Below are positions 16,761 through 25,954 of a DNA stretch of 64,000 nt, in pieces; the first letter of the stretch is position 1, and every line of letters starts with the position of its first letter. The stretch spans positions 1 to 64,000 of the forward strand of contig NZ_PJII01000003.1 in the NCBI RefSeq assembly GCF_002929215.1. Reading direction: 5' to 3'. Source of the stretch: Arthrobacter sp. ZGTC412. GTDB lineage: Bacteria; Actinomycetota; Actinomycetes; Actinomycetales; Micrococcaceae. The notes beneath the pieces were generated by a model that saw only the letters and a program-made list of their open reading frames with translations, was not told the origin of the DNA and ran no database searches. The position numbers and the translations under genes were made by a program.

Positions 16761-18227
16761 TCAGTCCCGCTTCAGGCTCCAGGTTGCGCCGTCCGGGCCA
16801 TCCTCCACTACGACGCCGGCGGCAGCCAGGGTGTCCCGGATGGCGTCGGAGGCGGTCCAGTTTTTTTCGGCGCGGGCGGCGGCACGGGCTTGCAGCTGCG
16901 CCTGGACCAGGACCTCAAGAGCTGTCGCTTCCTTGCCGCTGCCGGAATCGGTGCCCGCCACGGCGTTGAGCCCAAGCACCTCGGCCATCATCACCACGGC
17001 GTACATTGCCTGGCGGCCGGCGTCGTCATCCCCTTCGGCCAGGGCGGTGTTCCCGGCGCGGACCGTCTCATGGAGCGCAGCCAGCGCACGCGGCACGTTG
17101 AGGTCGTCGTCCATGGCCTCGGCGAAAGTACGGACAGCGTCGGCCGATGAGCCGAAGTTGCCGGCGACAATGCTGACGTCGTTGCCAAATCGGGCTGAGG
17201 CTTTGGCGAGGAAACCGTCAATGCGTTCGACGGCGGCGGCGGCCTCCTGCAGGGACGTGGGCCGGTAGTCCAGGATGGAGCGGTAATGCGCCTGGCCGAG
17301 GTAGTAGCGGACCACCCTGGGTGGGGCAAGTTCGAGCATCTCGGCGGGACTGATGGTGTTCCCGATGGACTTGGACATCTTTTCGCCCTGGTACGTGACC
17401 ATGCCGTTGTGCATCCAGAAGTTGGCGAACGGGTGGCCCGCGGCCTGGGATTGGGCCAGCTCGTTTTCATGGTGCGGGAACCTCAGGTCCAGCCCGCCGC
17501 CGTGGATATCAAACTCGGTGCCGAGGTATTTCGTGACCATGGCGGAGCATTCCAGGTGCCAGCCCGGTCGGCCCGCGCCCCACGGGGAAGCCCAGCTCGC
17601 GGTTGCCGGTTCGCCCTCCTTGGAACCCTTCCACAGCGCAAAGTCGCGGGGGTCCCTCTTCCCCCGGGGGTCGGCGTCGGGGGCTGCCTGCATGTCGTCA
17701 ATGTTTTGCCTCGTCAGGGCGCCGTATTTGCTCCAGGACCGGACGTCGAAGTACACGTCACCTGACCCGTCCAGGGCGGGGTAGGCGTGCCCGCGGTCGA
17801 TCAGTTGCTGGATGAGGGCATGCATTTCCGGAATGTGGCCGGTGGCGCGGGGTTCGTACGTTGGCCGGGAGACCCCAAGGGTGTCATACGCCTTCAGGAA
17901 TTCCTGTTCGTAGCGGTATGCCAGGGCCCACCAGTCCTCCTGAACCACTTCGCCCGCCTCAGGCTTGAAGCCCGCCGCGAAGGATGCTTCCGACTTGGCG
18001 AGGATCTTGTCATCGATGTCAGTGACATTCCGGACTACCGTGACCCGAAAGCCCCGGTAGGTCAGCCAGCGGGTGAGCTGGTCAAAAGCGATGGCGGAGC
18101 GGATGTGGCCAACGTGGGGCATGCCCTGCACCGTGGCTCCGCAGTAGTAGAGGCTGGCCTTGCCCTCGATGAGGGGGACGAAGTTCCGGACTTCGGCGGA
18201 GGCAGTGTCATAGAAGCGCAGGGTCAC
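16761..18227 (-). CDS. cysS: cysteine--tRNA ligase
   Basis: A 488-residue class I aminoacyl-tRNA synthetase charging tRNA-Cys. The HIGH-type signature is HVGH (38-41), a zinc-ligand Cys29 lies in [15 protein letters not shown], and the second signature KMSKSIGN lies near residue 283. WHLECSAM and [15 protein letters not shown] are typical of CysRS. The length and the C-terminal DALR-type tail fit CysRS rather than its shorter paralogue MshC of mycothiol synthesis. The start is 9 bp after the ispF stop, so ispD-ispF-cysS are probably one transcript. Confidence 0.96.
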   Translation of the reverse strand: MTLRFYDTASAEVRNFVPLIEGKASLYYCGATVQGMPHVGHIRSAIAFDQLTRWLTYRGFRVTVVRNVTDIDDKILAKSEASFAAGFKPEAGEVVQEDWWALAYRYEQEFLKAYDTLGVSRPTYEPRATGHIPEMHALIQQLIDRGHAYPALDGSGDVYFDVRSWSKYGALTRQNIDDMQAAPDADPRGKRDPRDFALWKGSKEGEPATASWASPWGAGRPGWHLECSAMVTKYLGTEFDIHGGGLDLRFPHHENELAQSQAAGHPFANFWMHNGMVTYQGEKMSKSIGNTISPAEMLELAPPRVVRYYLGQAHYRSILDYRPTSLQEAAAAVERIDGFLAKASARFGNDVSIVAGNFGSSADAVRTFAEAMDDDLNVPRALAALHETVRAGNTALAEGDDDAGRQAMYAVVMMAEVLGLNAVAGTDSGSGKEATALEVLVQAQLQARAAARAEKNWTASDAIRDTLAAAGVVVEDGPDGATWSLKRD

Positions 18228-18236
18228 CGCTCCAGA

Positions 18237-18752
18237 TTAGCCGATGGGGCCGGAGGGGCTTGGATACACCAACGCCGTGGCCACCGCGGAGATGCCTTCG
18301 CCCCGTCCGGCGAACCCCAGGCCGTCGCTGGTGGTTGCTGTGACGCTGATGGGTGCGCCGGCGGCTTCGCTGAGGACCTGTTGCGATTCCTCCCGGCGGG
18401 GACCAAATTTGGGCCGGTTGGCGACGAACTGGACTGCGACGTTGCCGATCTCGAAGCCCGCTGCCCTCACGATTCGTGCGGCCTCGGTGAGGAGGGTGAC
18501 CCCGGAGGCTCCGGCGAACTCAGGACGGCTGGTTCCGAAGTGGGTGCCAAGGTCGCCGATCCCGGCGGCAGAAAACAGGGCGTCAGCGGCCGCGTGGGCA
18601 ACCGGGTCGCCGTCCGAGTGCCCGGCGAGGCCGCGCTCGCCTTCCCAAAAGAGCCCGCCGAGCCACAGCGGGCGCGGCGCGTCTTCCGGGGCGTAGGCGT
18701 GGACGTCAATGCCGATGCCGGTGCGGGGCAGGACAACGTTGATGTCTGCCAT
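18237..18752 (-). CDS. ispF: 2-C-methyl-D-erythritol 2,4-cyclodiphosphate synthase
   Basis: A 171-residue enzyme of the non-mevalonate isoprenoid pathway. It forms the cyclic diphosphate with release of CMP. The metal-binding residues are visible as Asp16 and His18 in GIGIDVHAY, with a further conserved [10 protein letters not shown] at 45-54. [11 protein letters not shown] and [17 protein letters not shown] are family signatures. It starts 2 bp after the ispD stop, and the two enzymes act one step apart (IspE, between them, is elsewhere). Confidence 0.96.
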   Translation of the reverse strand: MADINVVLPRTGIGIDVHAYAPEDAPRPLWLGGLFWEGERGLAGHSDGDPVAHAAADALFSAAGIGDLGTHFGTSRPEFAGASGVTLLTEAARIVRAAGFEIGNVAVQFVANRPKFGPRREESQQVLSEAAGAPISVTATTSDGLGFAGRGEGISAVATALVYPSPSGPIG

Positions 18753-18754
18753 GG

Positions 18755-19537
18755 TCAGCCCTCCACCCAGCGGGCGCCCAGCGGCCCTTCGAGCAGTCCT
18801 TCGGCGAGGATCAGATCAAGCGGAGTGGTGATCTTCAATGACTGGCTGGAACCGCGGACGGCGTGGACCGGTGTGCCGAGCATCTCCACGAGCATGGCGT
18901 CGTCGGTAACGGCCGCGGACTGCTGCTGGTCCAGGGTCCGGGCCGCTTCATGCGCCTGCCGGAGGGTGCTGAGCCGGAAACCCTGGGGTGTCTGGACGGC
19001 GCGCAGGTCCTCGCGCGGCGCGGTCCCGGTGACGATTTCCGGGGCGAAGGTGCTGTCCTCCCCGGTGGTGGCGGCCACGGTTTTGACGGTATCCACGACG
19101 GCGACAGCAGGGATGACTGCCAAAGCTCCCGCCGCCAACGCGTCCACCACCCGGTGGAAAACCGCTTCGGGCGTCAGCGCCCGCGCAGCATCGTGCACCA
19201 GCACGGCGTCGATACCATCCATCAGCGCAGCCATGCCCGCACGGACGGACTCGGCCCGGGTGGCGCCGCCGTCGACAAAGGAAAGGAGGGGGCCGCCGTC
19301 GGCCAGTTCCTCCCGGAAGTCCTCGCACAGCTGCCGCAGGGCAGTGTCCGAGGCTGGGAGCGCGATGCACACCTGGCTGCTGACTCCGGACGCGACAATG
19401 CCCCGCAGGGCGTGCATCAGGATAGGTTCGCCGCCCAGCGGCACTGCTGCTTTGGGCATGCCGTAGCCGAGCCGTTGCCCGGAGCCGGCGGCCACCAGGA
19501 TCACTGCCGTGACGGGGCGCGTGGGAGTTTCACTCAT
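18755..19537 (-). CDS. ispD: 2-C-methyl-D-erythritol 4-phosphate cytidylyltransferase
   Basis: A nucleotidyltransferase of about 260 residues that makes CDP-methylerythritol. The N-terminal loop [16 protein letters not shown] is the CTP-binding signature. [10 protein letters not shown] and TPQGFRL are family motifs. The frame is open up to 19621, but the extra 28 residues are Arg-rich and unlike the family. The ATG at 19537 places the CTP-binding loop at the usual position near residue 15. It heads the ispD-ispF-cysS run and lies just downstream of the carD terminator. Confidence 0.94.
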   Translation of the reverse strand: MSETPTRPVTAVILVAAGSGQRLGYGMPKAAVPLGGEPILMHALRGIVASGVSSQVCIALPASDTALRQLCEDFREELADGGPLLSFVDGGATRAESVRAGMAALMDGIDAVLVHDAARALTPEAVFHRVVDALAAGALAVIPAVAVVDTVKTVAATTGEDSTFAPEIVTGTAPREDLRAVQTPQGFRLSTLRQAHEAARTLDQQQSAAVTDDAMLVEMLGTPVHAVRGSSQSLKITTPLDLILAEGLLEGPLGARWVEG

Positions 19538-19589
19538 GCGGACTAGCCTACGTCCCAGCGGCCGGCCCCGCCCGGACCTGAATCCGGGC

Positions 19590-19626
19590 AAAAAGAAGCC
19601 CCGGCGGCACTTGGGTGCCACCGGGG
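19590..19626 (-). terminator. intrinsic terminator after carD
   Basis: On the minus strand a stem CCCCGGTGGCAC / GTGCCGCCGGGG (one mismatch) is followed by CTTCTTTTT. The hairpin begins 8 bp after the carD stop. This is a textbook rho-independent terminator. Confidence 0.85.
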
Positions 19627-19634
19627 TTCAATTC

Positions 19635-20117
19635 TTAGGAAGCCAGAACCTCGTCGAGAACGCTTGCAGCCTTCTCCTCGTCGGTCTTTTCAGCCAGGGC
19701 CAGTTCTGAAATCAGAATCTGCCGGGCTTTGGCCAGCATTCGCTTCTCGCCTGCGGAAAGGCCCCGATCGTGATCGCGGCGCCACAGGTCGCGGACGACC
19801 TCTGCCACTTTGATGACGTCACCGGAAGCAAGCTTCTCCAGATTTGCCTTGTACCTGCGTGACCAGTTGGTGGGTTCTTCGGTGAACTCGGCACGAAGCA
19901 CATCAAACACGTGCTCCAGGCCTTCCTTGCCCACTACGTCCCGAACCCCAACAAGATCAACATTCTCTGCTGGAACTTCAATGGTCAGATCACCCTGAGC
20001 CACCTTGAGCTTGAGATACATTTTCTCTTCGCCCTTGATGGTGCGCATCTTGATTTCTTCAATCTTCGCAGCACCGTGGTGAGGGTAAACTACTGTCTCG
20101 CCGACCTCAAATACCAT
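19635..20117 (-). CDS. carD: CarD-like transcriptional regulator
   Basis: A 160-residue protein. Residues 1-60 form the RNA-polymerase-interacting Tudor-like domain, opening [20 protein letters not shown]. The helical C-terminal domain binds the upstream edge of the -10 region. CarD binds the RNAP beta subunit and stabilises open complexes, notably at rRNA promoters. The neighbouring ispD-ispF arrangement is the conserved actinobacterial one. It is divergent from the lipoprotein gene, with about 255 bp between the starts. That gap probably holds both promoters, and I see no other gene in it. Confidence 0.96.
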   Translation of the reverse strand: MVFEVGETVVYPHHGAAKIEEIKMRTIKGEEKMYLKLKVAQGDLTIEVPAENVDLVGVRDVVGKEGLEHVFDVLRAEFTEEPTNWSRRYKANLEKLASGDVIKVAEVVRDLWRRDHDRGLSAGEKRMLAKARQILISELALAEKTDEEKAASVLDEVLAS

Positions 20118-20372
20118 GTGGACATTTCCCCTTTCCCGCAGACCAGTTTATCACGATTCAGGCATATGACCGGCCGTGAAAAGGGCCGCGAACCGCGAAA
20201 ATACGCGGAAAATCGGCACAATAGGCCCCCTTCACCCCCTTGACGAACGCGGATAATAGTGCATCGCGAGGGTGCTGCCAAGGGCGATATGACGGCGTCG
20301 AATCATGGTTTGCGGGGGTTTGCGGATAGGCTATGCCTGAATAATCTTTCAAACTCTCGAGGAGTACGTGAC

Positions 20373-20936
20373 GTGCGTTTCACTGCGATGAACCGGGCCC
20401 GGCGCGCCAAACTGGCACTGACTGCGGGCGCTCTCGGCATTGGCCTGCTGACGGCGGGCTGCGGCTACATCACACCCCAGCAGACAAACCAGCAGTACTC
20501 CGCATCGGATGGCATCGTCGCCGACCTCGGTCCGCTCCAGCTGCGCAACATCCTCATTGTGTCCTCCGGGAAGGACCAGCCCGGCCGCGTCATCGGCGCG
20601 GTCTACAACTCGTCCTCGCAGGATGTGACCCTGAAGCTCAACGGCGCTGAAGGCTCGCAGACGGAAGTGCCGGTCAAGGCCAACTCCTACACCCTGCTGA
20701 ACGAAACCTCGGATGAAGCGATCCTGAGCACCACGGGCGATATCCCTGGCTCACTCGTTGATGTCAAGATCAGCGAAAGCGGCACCAACATGAGCAACAC
20801 CGTGAAGGTTCCGGTGCTGGATGCCACGCTGCCGGAGTACAAGGAATACCTGCCGGCAGGCAGCACTCCTTCGCCCACCACCTCTGCCACCCCGTCTCCT
20901 TCGGCTTCCGAAAGCGGCGCCGGAGCCGGCCACTAA
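20373..20936 (+). CDS. uncharacterised lipoprotein
   Basis: A 188-residue protein. The GTG start at 20373 is chosen because AGGAG lies 8 bases upstream. The open frame continues back to 20259 without a ribosome site. A basic N-terminus and a hydrophobic stretch end in the lipobox LLTAGC, so Cys is the likely lipidated residue and the protein is anchored on the outer face of the membrane. The mature part has a beta-rich segment (about 45-150) of the kind found in copper-chaperone-like or DUF461-type surface proteins. I do not recognise a specific function. The tail is Thr/Ser/Pro-rich. It is monocistronic, closed by a long palindromic terminator. Confidence 0.85.
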   Translation: MRFTAMNRARRAKLALTAGALGIGLLTAGCGYITPQQTNQQYSASDGIVADLGPLQLRNILIVSSGKDQPGRVIGAVYNSSSQDVTLKLNGAEGSQTEVPVKANSYTLLNETSDEAILSTTGDIPGSLVDVKISESGTNMSNTVKVPVLDATLPEYKEYLPAGSTPSPTTSATPSPSASESGAGAGH

Positions 20937-20956
20937 GGCTGGCTGGTAAGCAACAC

Positions 20957-20996
20957 GTACAAAAGGGAGGGGCCGGCCGGCCCCTCCCTTTTGTAC
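20957..20996. terminator. bidirectional terminator, perfect 40-bp palindrome
   Basis: Bases 20957-20996 are a perfect palindrome of 20 bp per half with no central spacer: GTACAAAAGGGAGGGGCCGG and its complement. It lies between convergent genes (the lipoprotein on plus, regX3 on minus). Each strand carries a T-run at the stem foot, so it can stop transcription in both directions. Confidence 0.85.
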
Positions 20997-21033
20997 GCAG
21001 TCGTTGCACGCCCCCGGTCCGGAGCCGGCAGTC

Positions 21034-21714
21034 CTACGGCTCGAACTTGTAGCCGAGGCCGCGCACGGTCACCAGGAACCGGGGCGCTGAAGGATCCGGT
21101 TCGATCTTCCCGCGCAAACGCTTAACGTGGACATCGAGCGTTTTGGTGTCGCCCACATAGTCCGAGCCCCAGACGCGGTCAATGAGCTGGCCGCGGGTGA
21201 GCACCCGGCCCGAATTGCGCAGGAGCATTTCCAGGAGTTCGAACTCCTTCAACGGAAGCAGTACCTGTTCGCCGCCCACGCTGACCACATGTCGTTCAAT
21301 GTCCATCCGGACCGGCCCGGCCTGGACGGTGGAGGAGATCAGCTCCTCCGGCTCACCCTGGCGGCGCAGGACCGCCCGGACCCTGGCCACCAGTTCCCTG
21401 GAGGAGTAGGGCTTGGTGACGTAGTCGTCGGCGCCAAGTTCCAGGCCCACCACTTTGTCGATCTCGGAGTCCTTGGCGGTCAGCATGATCACCGGAACGC
21501 TGGAACGCTGGCGAAGCTGGCGGCACACCTCCGTGCCGGAGAGCCCGGGCAGCTGGAGGTCCAGCAGCACCAGGTCCGCCCCGTTACGGTCGAATTCGGT
21601 GATGGCATCAAGGCCGTTGTCCACGACCTCCACCTCGAACCCTTCCTTGCCCAGCAAATAGGACAAGGGATCGCTGAACGATTCCTCGTCCTCCACAATC
21701 AAAATCCTGCTCAA
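21034..21714 (-). CDS. regX3: response regulator RegX3 (OmpR/PhoB family)
   Basis: A 226-residue protein. The receiver domain (1-115) has the acidic pocket VEDEE, phospho-acceptor Asp52 and the conserved Lys101 in YVTKPY. The C-terminal winged-helix DNA-binding domain (about 130-226) has LPLKEFELLEMLL and VRGLGYKFEP. It follows senX3 with a 4-bp overlap. The SenX3-RegX3 pair controls phosphate-starvation genes in actinobacteria (PhoP-like). The divergent phoU and the candidate PHO box upstream of senX3 support that role here. Confidence 0.95.
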   Translation of the reverse strand: MSRILIVEDEESFSDPLSYLLGKEGFEVEVVDNGLDAITEFDRNGADLVLLDLQLPGLSGTEVCRQLRQRSSVPVIMLTAKDSEIDKVVGLELGADDYVTKPYSSRELVARVRAVLRRQGEPEELISSTVQAGPVRMDIERHVVSVGGEQVLLPLKEFELLEMLLRNSGRVLTRGQLIDRVWGSDYVGDTKTLDVHVKRLRGKIEPDPSAPRFLVTVRGLGYKFEP

Positions 21715-22961
21715 GCGTTAGCTCCTCGTTCTTTTGCGCCTGCGGCGCGGGGTACTTGGGTGACGGTTGGCTTCCGGTGTCCATGACCCGCCAGCCCGGG
21801 GGCGGCCGCGTGCGGGACCTCATCCTCGCCCTCCTGCCCCTCCATTTCCGGGAGGCGGAGCGTAAAGGTGGACCCCTGGCCCGGCTGTGACCAGAGGGTC
21901 ACTTCCCCGCCGTGGTTGGAGGCGACATGCTTGACGATGCTCAGTCCAAGGCCGGTGCCGCCGGTGTGGCGGGAACGGGCCGAGTCCACGCGGTAGAAAC
22001 GCTCGAAGACGCGCTCCTGGTCCTCGGGGCTGAGCCCTTCGCCCTGGTCTGTCACGGAGATGGACACCAGGCCGTCCCGGGAGCGGACGCCGATGCCCAC
22101 CCGGGTGTTGGCGGGCGAGTAGCGGATGGCGTTGTCGATCAGATTGCGCAGTGCGGTGACCAGGAGGTCCTGGTCGCCGAAGACCTTGCCCTCTGTCCGG
22201 CCGCCGACCACTATGCGGATGTTCTTGCTCTCGGCAGGGAGCTGGGACCGGTCCACGGCCTCGGCGATGACGGCGTTGACGTCGACGGGGCGGCCTTCCT
22301 GAATGACGCTTGCGCCCTGCAGCCGGGAGAGTTCGATGATGTCCTGCACCAGGGCGGCCAGGCGGCCGGATTCCTTGTGCATGCGCTTTGCGAAGCGGCG
22401 CACTGCCTGTTCGTCGTCAGCCGAGGACTCCAGGGCTTCGGCGAGCAGGGAGATGGCACCGACGGGGGTTTTAAGTTCGTGGGAGACGTTGGCGACAAAG
22501 TCGTTCCGGATTTCTTCAGTCCGCGTGATCTCGGTGCGGTCATCGGCGAGCAGGAGAATGTATTCCTCCCCGAGCATGGCCGCCCGCACCTGGACGATGA
22601 TGGTGCCCTGGCCCAGGGGCCCTCTCGGCAGCTCCAGCTGCTTCTCCAGGATGACGCCGTCGCGCCGCACTCCTGCCGTCATATCCAGCAGTTCCTTATG
22701 GACCACAGTGTGCCCCCGCACCAGGCCGTAGGCGTAGGCCGCCGGGCTGGCACGGACCACGCCGTCCACAGCGTCCACCACCACAAAGGCGCGTCCGACG
22801 ACGGCCAGCACCTCGGCGGCGCCGGCCGGCAGGGCGATTTCATCGGCGTCGACGTCCAGCAGGTGACGCTGCTTCTCGCTGACCCTGAAGGCCAGCACGC
22901 CGAACGTGCCGAGCGCCAGGCCGATGAGGCCGGCGACCAGACCGATGAGCATAGGATCCAC
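21711..22961 (-). CDS. senX3: sensor histidine kinase SenX3
   Basis: A 416-residue kinase. An N-terminal membrane segment (about 4-25) is followed by a PAS-like region (40-145), then the HisKA helix with His161 in NVSHELKTP, and an HATPase domain with the N box (NLIDNAIRYSP) and G boxes (DQGEGLSPED, TGLGLSIVK). The C-terminal tail is basic and low in order. It phosphorylates RegX3, encoded next with a 4-bp overlap. Only one clear membrane helix is visible, so sensing is probably indirect, through PhoU and the phosphate transporter as in the family. Confidence 0.95.
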   Translation of the reverse strand: MDPMLIGLVAGLIGLALGTFGVLAFRVSEKQRHLLDVDADEIALPAGAAEVLAVVGRAFVVVDAVDGVVRASPAAYAYGLVRGHTVVHKELLDMTAGVRRDGVILEKQLELPRGPLGQGTIIVQVRAAMLGEEYILLLADDRTEITRTEEIRNDFVANVSHELKTPVGAISLLAEALESSADDEQAVRRFAKRMHKESGRLAALVQDIIELSRLQGASVIQEGRPVDVNAVIAEAVDRSQLPAESKNIRIVVGGRTEGKVFGDQDLLVTALRNLIDNAIRYSPANTRVGIGVRSRDGLVSISVTDQGEGLSPEDQERVFERFYRVDSARSRHTGGTGLGLSIVKHVASNHGGEVTLWSQPGQGSTFTLRLPEMEGQEGEDEVPHAAAPGLAGHGHRKPTVTQVPRAAGAKERGANA

Positions 22962-23020
22962 AGCTCCACCTTATGCGCTGGCGGGTGGCCGTCGGCGCGT
23001 CCGGGACTGCTGCACCGACG

Positions 23021-23042
23021 GTTCAACTAACGTTCATCTTCA
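23021..23042 (+). promoter_or_regulatory. candidate PHO box (RegX3/PhoP operator)
   Basis: Two adjacent 11-bp direct repeats, GTTCAACTAAC and GTTCATCTTCA, match the layout of actinobacterial PHO boxes, which are tandem 11-mers starting GTTCA. They lie in the 197-bp divergent region between senX3 and phoU, 60 bp from the senX3 start and 117 bp from the phoU start. Direct autoregulation of the phosphate system is the natural reading. Confidence 0.6.
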
Positions 23043-23158
23043 AGGACTTAACCGTTTACCGCATACTGGCAGAGTAACGAGTTGGACTGCCGAACGGCGA
23101 CACGAATTCCTGCTGCCCTGGAGCGGGCGGGACGGAGTTCCAAGGAAAGGACGCCTAA

Positions 23159-23821
23159 GTGCGTAAGGTTTTTCAGGAAGAGCTGACCCAGGTCGGTGAC
23201 CAGCTGGTGGAGATCTCCCGCCTGGTCAGCGAAGCCATGGACAAGGCCACCACATCCTTCCAAGTGGCGGACGTTGACCTCGCCCAGGACGTCATTGCTG
23301 CGGATGCCCGTATTGATTTCCTGCAGAACAGCCTGGACGAACGGGCCATCGATATCCTGGCGCTGCAGGGGCCGGTTGCCAGCGATTTGCGGATGATCGT
23401 GGGGTCCCTGCGGATGAGCGCCTCGCTGGAGCGGATGGGCGACCTTGCCCGGCACCTCGCGCAGCTGGCCCGCCTCCGTTTCCCCTCCACCGTCATTCCG
23501 GAATCCATGACCGGTATTTTCAAGAGCATGGCGGAACTGGACCAGGAGATCGCCGACAAACTCACTGTCCTGCTGGAAACCCGCAACCTTGAGGTGGCGC
23601 GGGACATCCTGAAGGCGAACACGGCCATCAACGACCTCCACCTCAGCGTGTTCAAAGCCATTGCCGCCCCGGAATGGGCCGAGTCGCCCGCAACCACTGT
23701 GGACGTGGCTCTGGCCAGCCGGTACTTCGAGCGCTTCGCGGACCACGGCGTCTCCGTGGCCGAGAAGGTCACCTACCTGGTCACTGGCGCCTGGCATCCG
23801 AACGGCATCGAGCACAGCTAA
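23159..23821 (+). CDS. phoU: phosphate signalling complex protein PhoU
   Basis: A 220-residue all-helical protein with two PhoU repeats (about 1-105 and 115-210). Conserved residues are RMGDLARHLAQLAR in the first repeat and YFERFADHGVSVAEKVTYLVTG in the second. PhoU links the Pst transporter to the phosphate sensor kinase and damps signalling when phosphate is plentiful. The start is a GTG preceded by AAGGAAAGG at a suitable distance. It is divergent from senX3-regX3. No pst genes are in the window. Confidence 0.95.
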   Translation: MRKVFQEELTQVGDQLVEISRLVSEAMDKATTSFQVADVDLAQDVIAADARIDFLQNSLDERAIDILALQGPVASDLRMIVGSLRMSASLERMGDLARHLAQLARLRFPSTVIPESMTGIFKSMAELDQEIADKLTVLLETRNLEVARDILKANTAINDLHLSVFKAIAAPEWAESPATTVDVALASRYFERFADHGVSVAEKVTYLVTGAWHPNGIEHS

Positions 23822-23845
23822 CTGTGACCTTTTGAACAAACGACA

Positions 23846-23876
23846 GCGGGCCGGTCACGAAAAGTGACCGGCCCGC
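23846..23876. terminator. terminator between convergent phoU and gpmA
   Basis: A 13-bp perfect stem (GCGGGCCGGTCAC, loop GAAAA, GTGACCGGCCCGC) lies between the two stop codons. It can serve both genes. Confidence 0.8.
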
Positions 23877-23895
23877 CGTCGTACGCTTTTGTGGC

Positions 23896-24642
23896 TTACC
23901 TCTTGCCCTGGTTGGCCACGGCGAGGATCGCCTCGGCAGCTGCATCGGGATCCAGGTAAGTGCCACCCGGCTTGACCGGCTGGAAATCCTCGTCGAGGTC
24001 GTAAACCAGCGGGATGCCCGTGGGGATGTTCAGGCCGGCGATGGCTTCATCGCTGATGCCGTCCAGGTGCTTGACCAGCGCGCGCAGGGAGTTGCCATGG
24101 GCCGTGACGAGGACGGTCTTGCCGGACTTCAGGTCCTCCTTGATGTCCGACTCCCAGTACGGCAGCAGGCGGACCAGGACATCCTTCAGGCACTCGGTGC
24201 GCGGGAGGGCGTCGCCCAGGTCGGCGTAGCGGGGGTCGTGCGCCTGGGAGAACTCGGAGTTGTCGTCCAGGGGCGGCGGCGGGGTGTCGTAGGAACGGCG
24301 CCATTCCATGAACTGCTCTTCGCCGTATTCAGCGAGGGTCTGGGCCTTGTCCTTGCCCTGCAGCGCGCCGTAGTGGCGTTCGTTCAAGCGCCAGTCGCGC
24401 TTGACGGGGATCCAGCCGCGGTCGGCCTTGTCCAGGGAGATGTTTGCAGTGTTGATGGCCCGCTTTAGCAGGGAGGTGTAGAGGATGTCCGGGAGAACAT
24501 TGTTCTCAACCAGGAGCTCTCCGCCCCGTGCTGCTTCCGTGCGGCCCTGGTCGTTAAGGTCTACATCCACCCATCCGGTGAACAGGTTCTTGGCGTTCCA
24601 TTCGCTGTGGCCGTGGCGCAGCAGAATCAGCTTATAAGTCAT
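23896..24642 (-). CDS. gpmA: 2,3-bisphosphoglycerate-dependent phosphoglycerate mutase
   Basis: A 248-residue glycolytic enzyme that interconverts 3- and 2-phosphoglycerate. The phospho-histidine motif [10 protein letters not shown] (His10) is at the N-terminus. [13 protein letters not shown] and the second catalytic histidine in [15 protein letters not shown] are present. The frame is open far upstream to 24909, but the ATG at 24642 has AGGA 8 bases before it and gives the normal family length. The ATG at 24651 would leave no room for a ribosome site. The phoU-gpm neighbourhood is common in actinobacteria. Confidence 0.96.
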   Translation of the reverse strand: MTYKLILLRHGHSEWNAKNLFTGWVDVDLNDQGRTEAARGGELLVENNVLPDILYTSLLKRAINTANISLDKADRGWIPVKRDWRLNERHYGALQGKDKAQTLAEYGEEQFMEWRRSYDTPPPPLDDNSEFSQAHDPRYADLGDALPRTECLKDVLVRLLPYWESDIKEDLKSGKTVLVTAHGNSLRALVKHLDGISDEAIAGLNIPTGIPLVYDLDEDFQPVKPGGTYLDPDAAAEAILAVANQGKR

Positions 24643-24733
24643 GATTTTCATCCTAGCCGAGCGCCGCTGCTGCCCGCCCAGCGTTACAAAGCGTGCCCTG
24701 CGGAAGGGGTTGCGGCAAGGATAAGGTGGGTCG

Positions 24734-25579
24734 GTGGTGCAAAAAGCTGAACGGGTGGCCGCCCCGCAGATATCCGGCAGGAACCCGGCCGGCAGGCAAG
24801 GCAGGCCGGTAGGCAACATCACCCGCGGCACCACGAATCCGAACCGCATGCGCCGCGTTGACCGCTGGCTGATCGGCCCGCAGTCCTGGCGGCTGCGGTC
24901 CGCTGACAACCCCCTGGTGGTGGATCTGGGCTACGGCGCCACCCCGGCCACCGCCGTCGAACTCTTTGAGAGGCTGTCCGCCCTGCGTCCCGACGTCCAG
25001 GTGCGCGGCGTCGAGATTGAACCGGACCGGGTCCGCGCAGCACTGCCGCTGCAGCGGCCCGGCTTGAGCTTCCATGTGGGCGGCTTCGAAATTCCCGTTC
25101 CCGGACGGCCCGTGCTGGTGCGTGCGTTCAACGTCTTGCGTCAGTATGAGGAAGCGGATGTGGCCGGGATCTGGCGGCTGGTGCAGGACCGTCTGTCCGC
25201 CGACGGCCTGTTCATCGATGGGACCTGCGACGAGATCGGCCGGCGGGTGACGTGGGTGGCGCTGGATGCCGAACGGCCGCTCTCGCTCAGTATGTCTGTC
25301 CGGTTCGGCAGTTTTGACCTGCCCTCCGATGTTGCCGAACGGCTGCCAAAAGCGCTGATCCACCGCAACGTCCCCGGCGAACGGGTCCACACCCTGATGC
25401 AGGCGATGGACCGGGCCTGGCTGGAGTCCGCACCGATGGCTGCATTTGGCAATCGGCAGCGCTGGCAGTCCATGGCCCGGATTTTGCGCGACGCCGGCTG
25501 GCCGGTTCAGGACGGACCGGCCAGATGGCGACTGGGCGAGCTGACGGTGGGTTGGGAAGCGGTGGCCCCGCGGGACTGA
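24734..25579 (+). CDS. class I SAM-dependent methyltransferase, substrate unknown
   Basis: A 281-residue protein with a Rossmann-type S-adenosylmethionine site. Motif I is [17 protein letters not shown], and an acidic residue ends the second strand ([11 protein letters not shown]). The first 40 residues are basic and poorly ordered. The start is a GTG, and nearby GTGs are alternatives. It is divergent from gpmA and converges on the DUF2516 gene with only 15 bp between stops. Nothing in the neighbourhood reveals the substrate. Confidence 0.8.
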   Translation: MVQKAERVAAPQISGRNPAGRQGRPVGNITRGTTNPNRMRRVDRWLIGPQSWRLRSADNPLVVDLGYGATPATAVELFERLSALRPDVQVRGVEIEPDRVRAALPLQRPGLSFHVGGFEIPVPGRPVLVRAFNVLRQYEEADVAGIWRLVQDRLSADGLFIDGTCDEIGRRVTWVALDAERPLSLSMSVRFGSFDLPSDVAERLPKALIHRNVPGERVHTLMQAMDRAWLESAPMAAFGNRQRWQSMARILRDAGWPVQDGPARWRLGELTVGWEAVAPRD

Positions 25580-25594
25580 TTCAGCGGGGTTGGG

Positions 25595-25945
25595 TCACCA
25601 GGGTCCGTAGGGCCCCGTGTTGCGGCTGCCGCCGCGTCCGGCATCCTTCACGGCCGGCCGCACGTCTGCCAGGTAGACGGACGCCGCGACGACCGCCGCG
25701 AGCCCGAACAGGCCGAGCGTGCCGAAAAAGCCGCCGCTGCCAAGGAACGAGATGACACCGACGAGGGCGGCGCCGCCTGTAAGGGCCAGCCAAAAGGTCT
25801 TGGTCCTCTTCCCGGTGGCCTCGAACGCATTGGCGCGGTGCCGGGCGCAGTCCACCACGGCCCACAGTTCAAGTCCGAGTGCCACAAGGGCAAGAATAAA
25901 AAACACTGCCTGCTCTACAGGCCGAATAATGAGTTCACCGTCCAC
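25595..25945 (-). CDS. DUF2516 family membrane protein
   Basis: A 116-residue protein with three predicted membrane helices (about 9-30, 48-68 and 72-93) and the short signature ELWAVVDCARHRANAFEATG between the first two. This matches DUF2516, a small membrane-protein family of actinobacteria without known function. Its start is 9 bp from the stop of the upstream trans-sulfuration gene, so they are probably cotranscribed. Confidence 0.85.
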   Translation of the reverse strand: MDGELIIRPVEQAVFFILALVALGLELWAVVDCARHRANAFEATGKRTKTFWLALTGGAALVGVISFLGSGGFFGTLGLFGLAAVVAASVYLADVRPAVKDAGRGGSRNTGPYGPW

Positions 25946-25954
25946 AAGCCCAGC

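Noticed and set aside
17787-19466. A 559-codon plus-strand frame across cysS, ispF and ispD
   Set aside because: It spans three well-supported genes on the other strand and has no family likeness.
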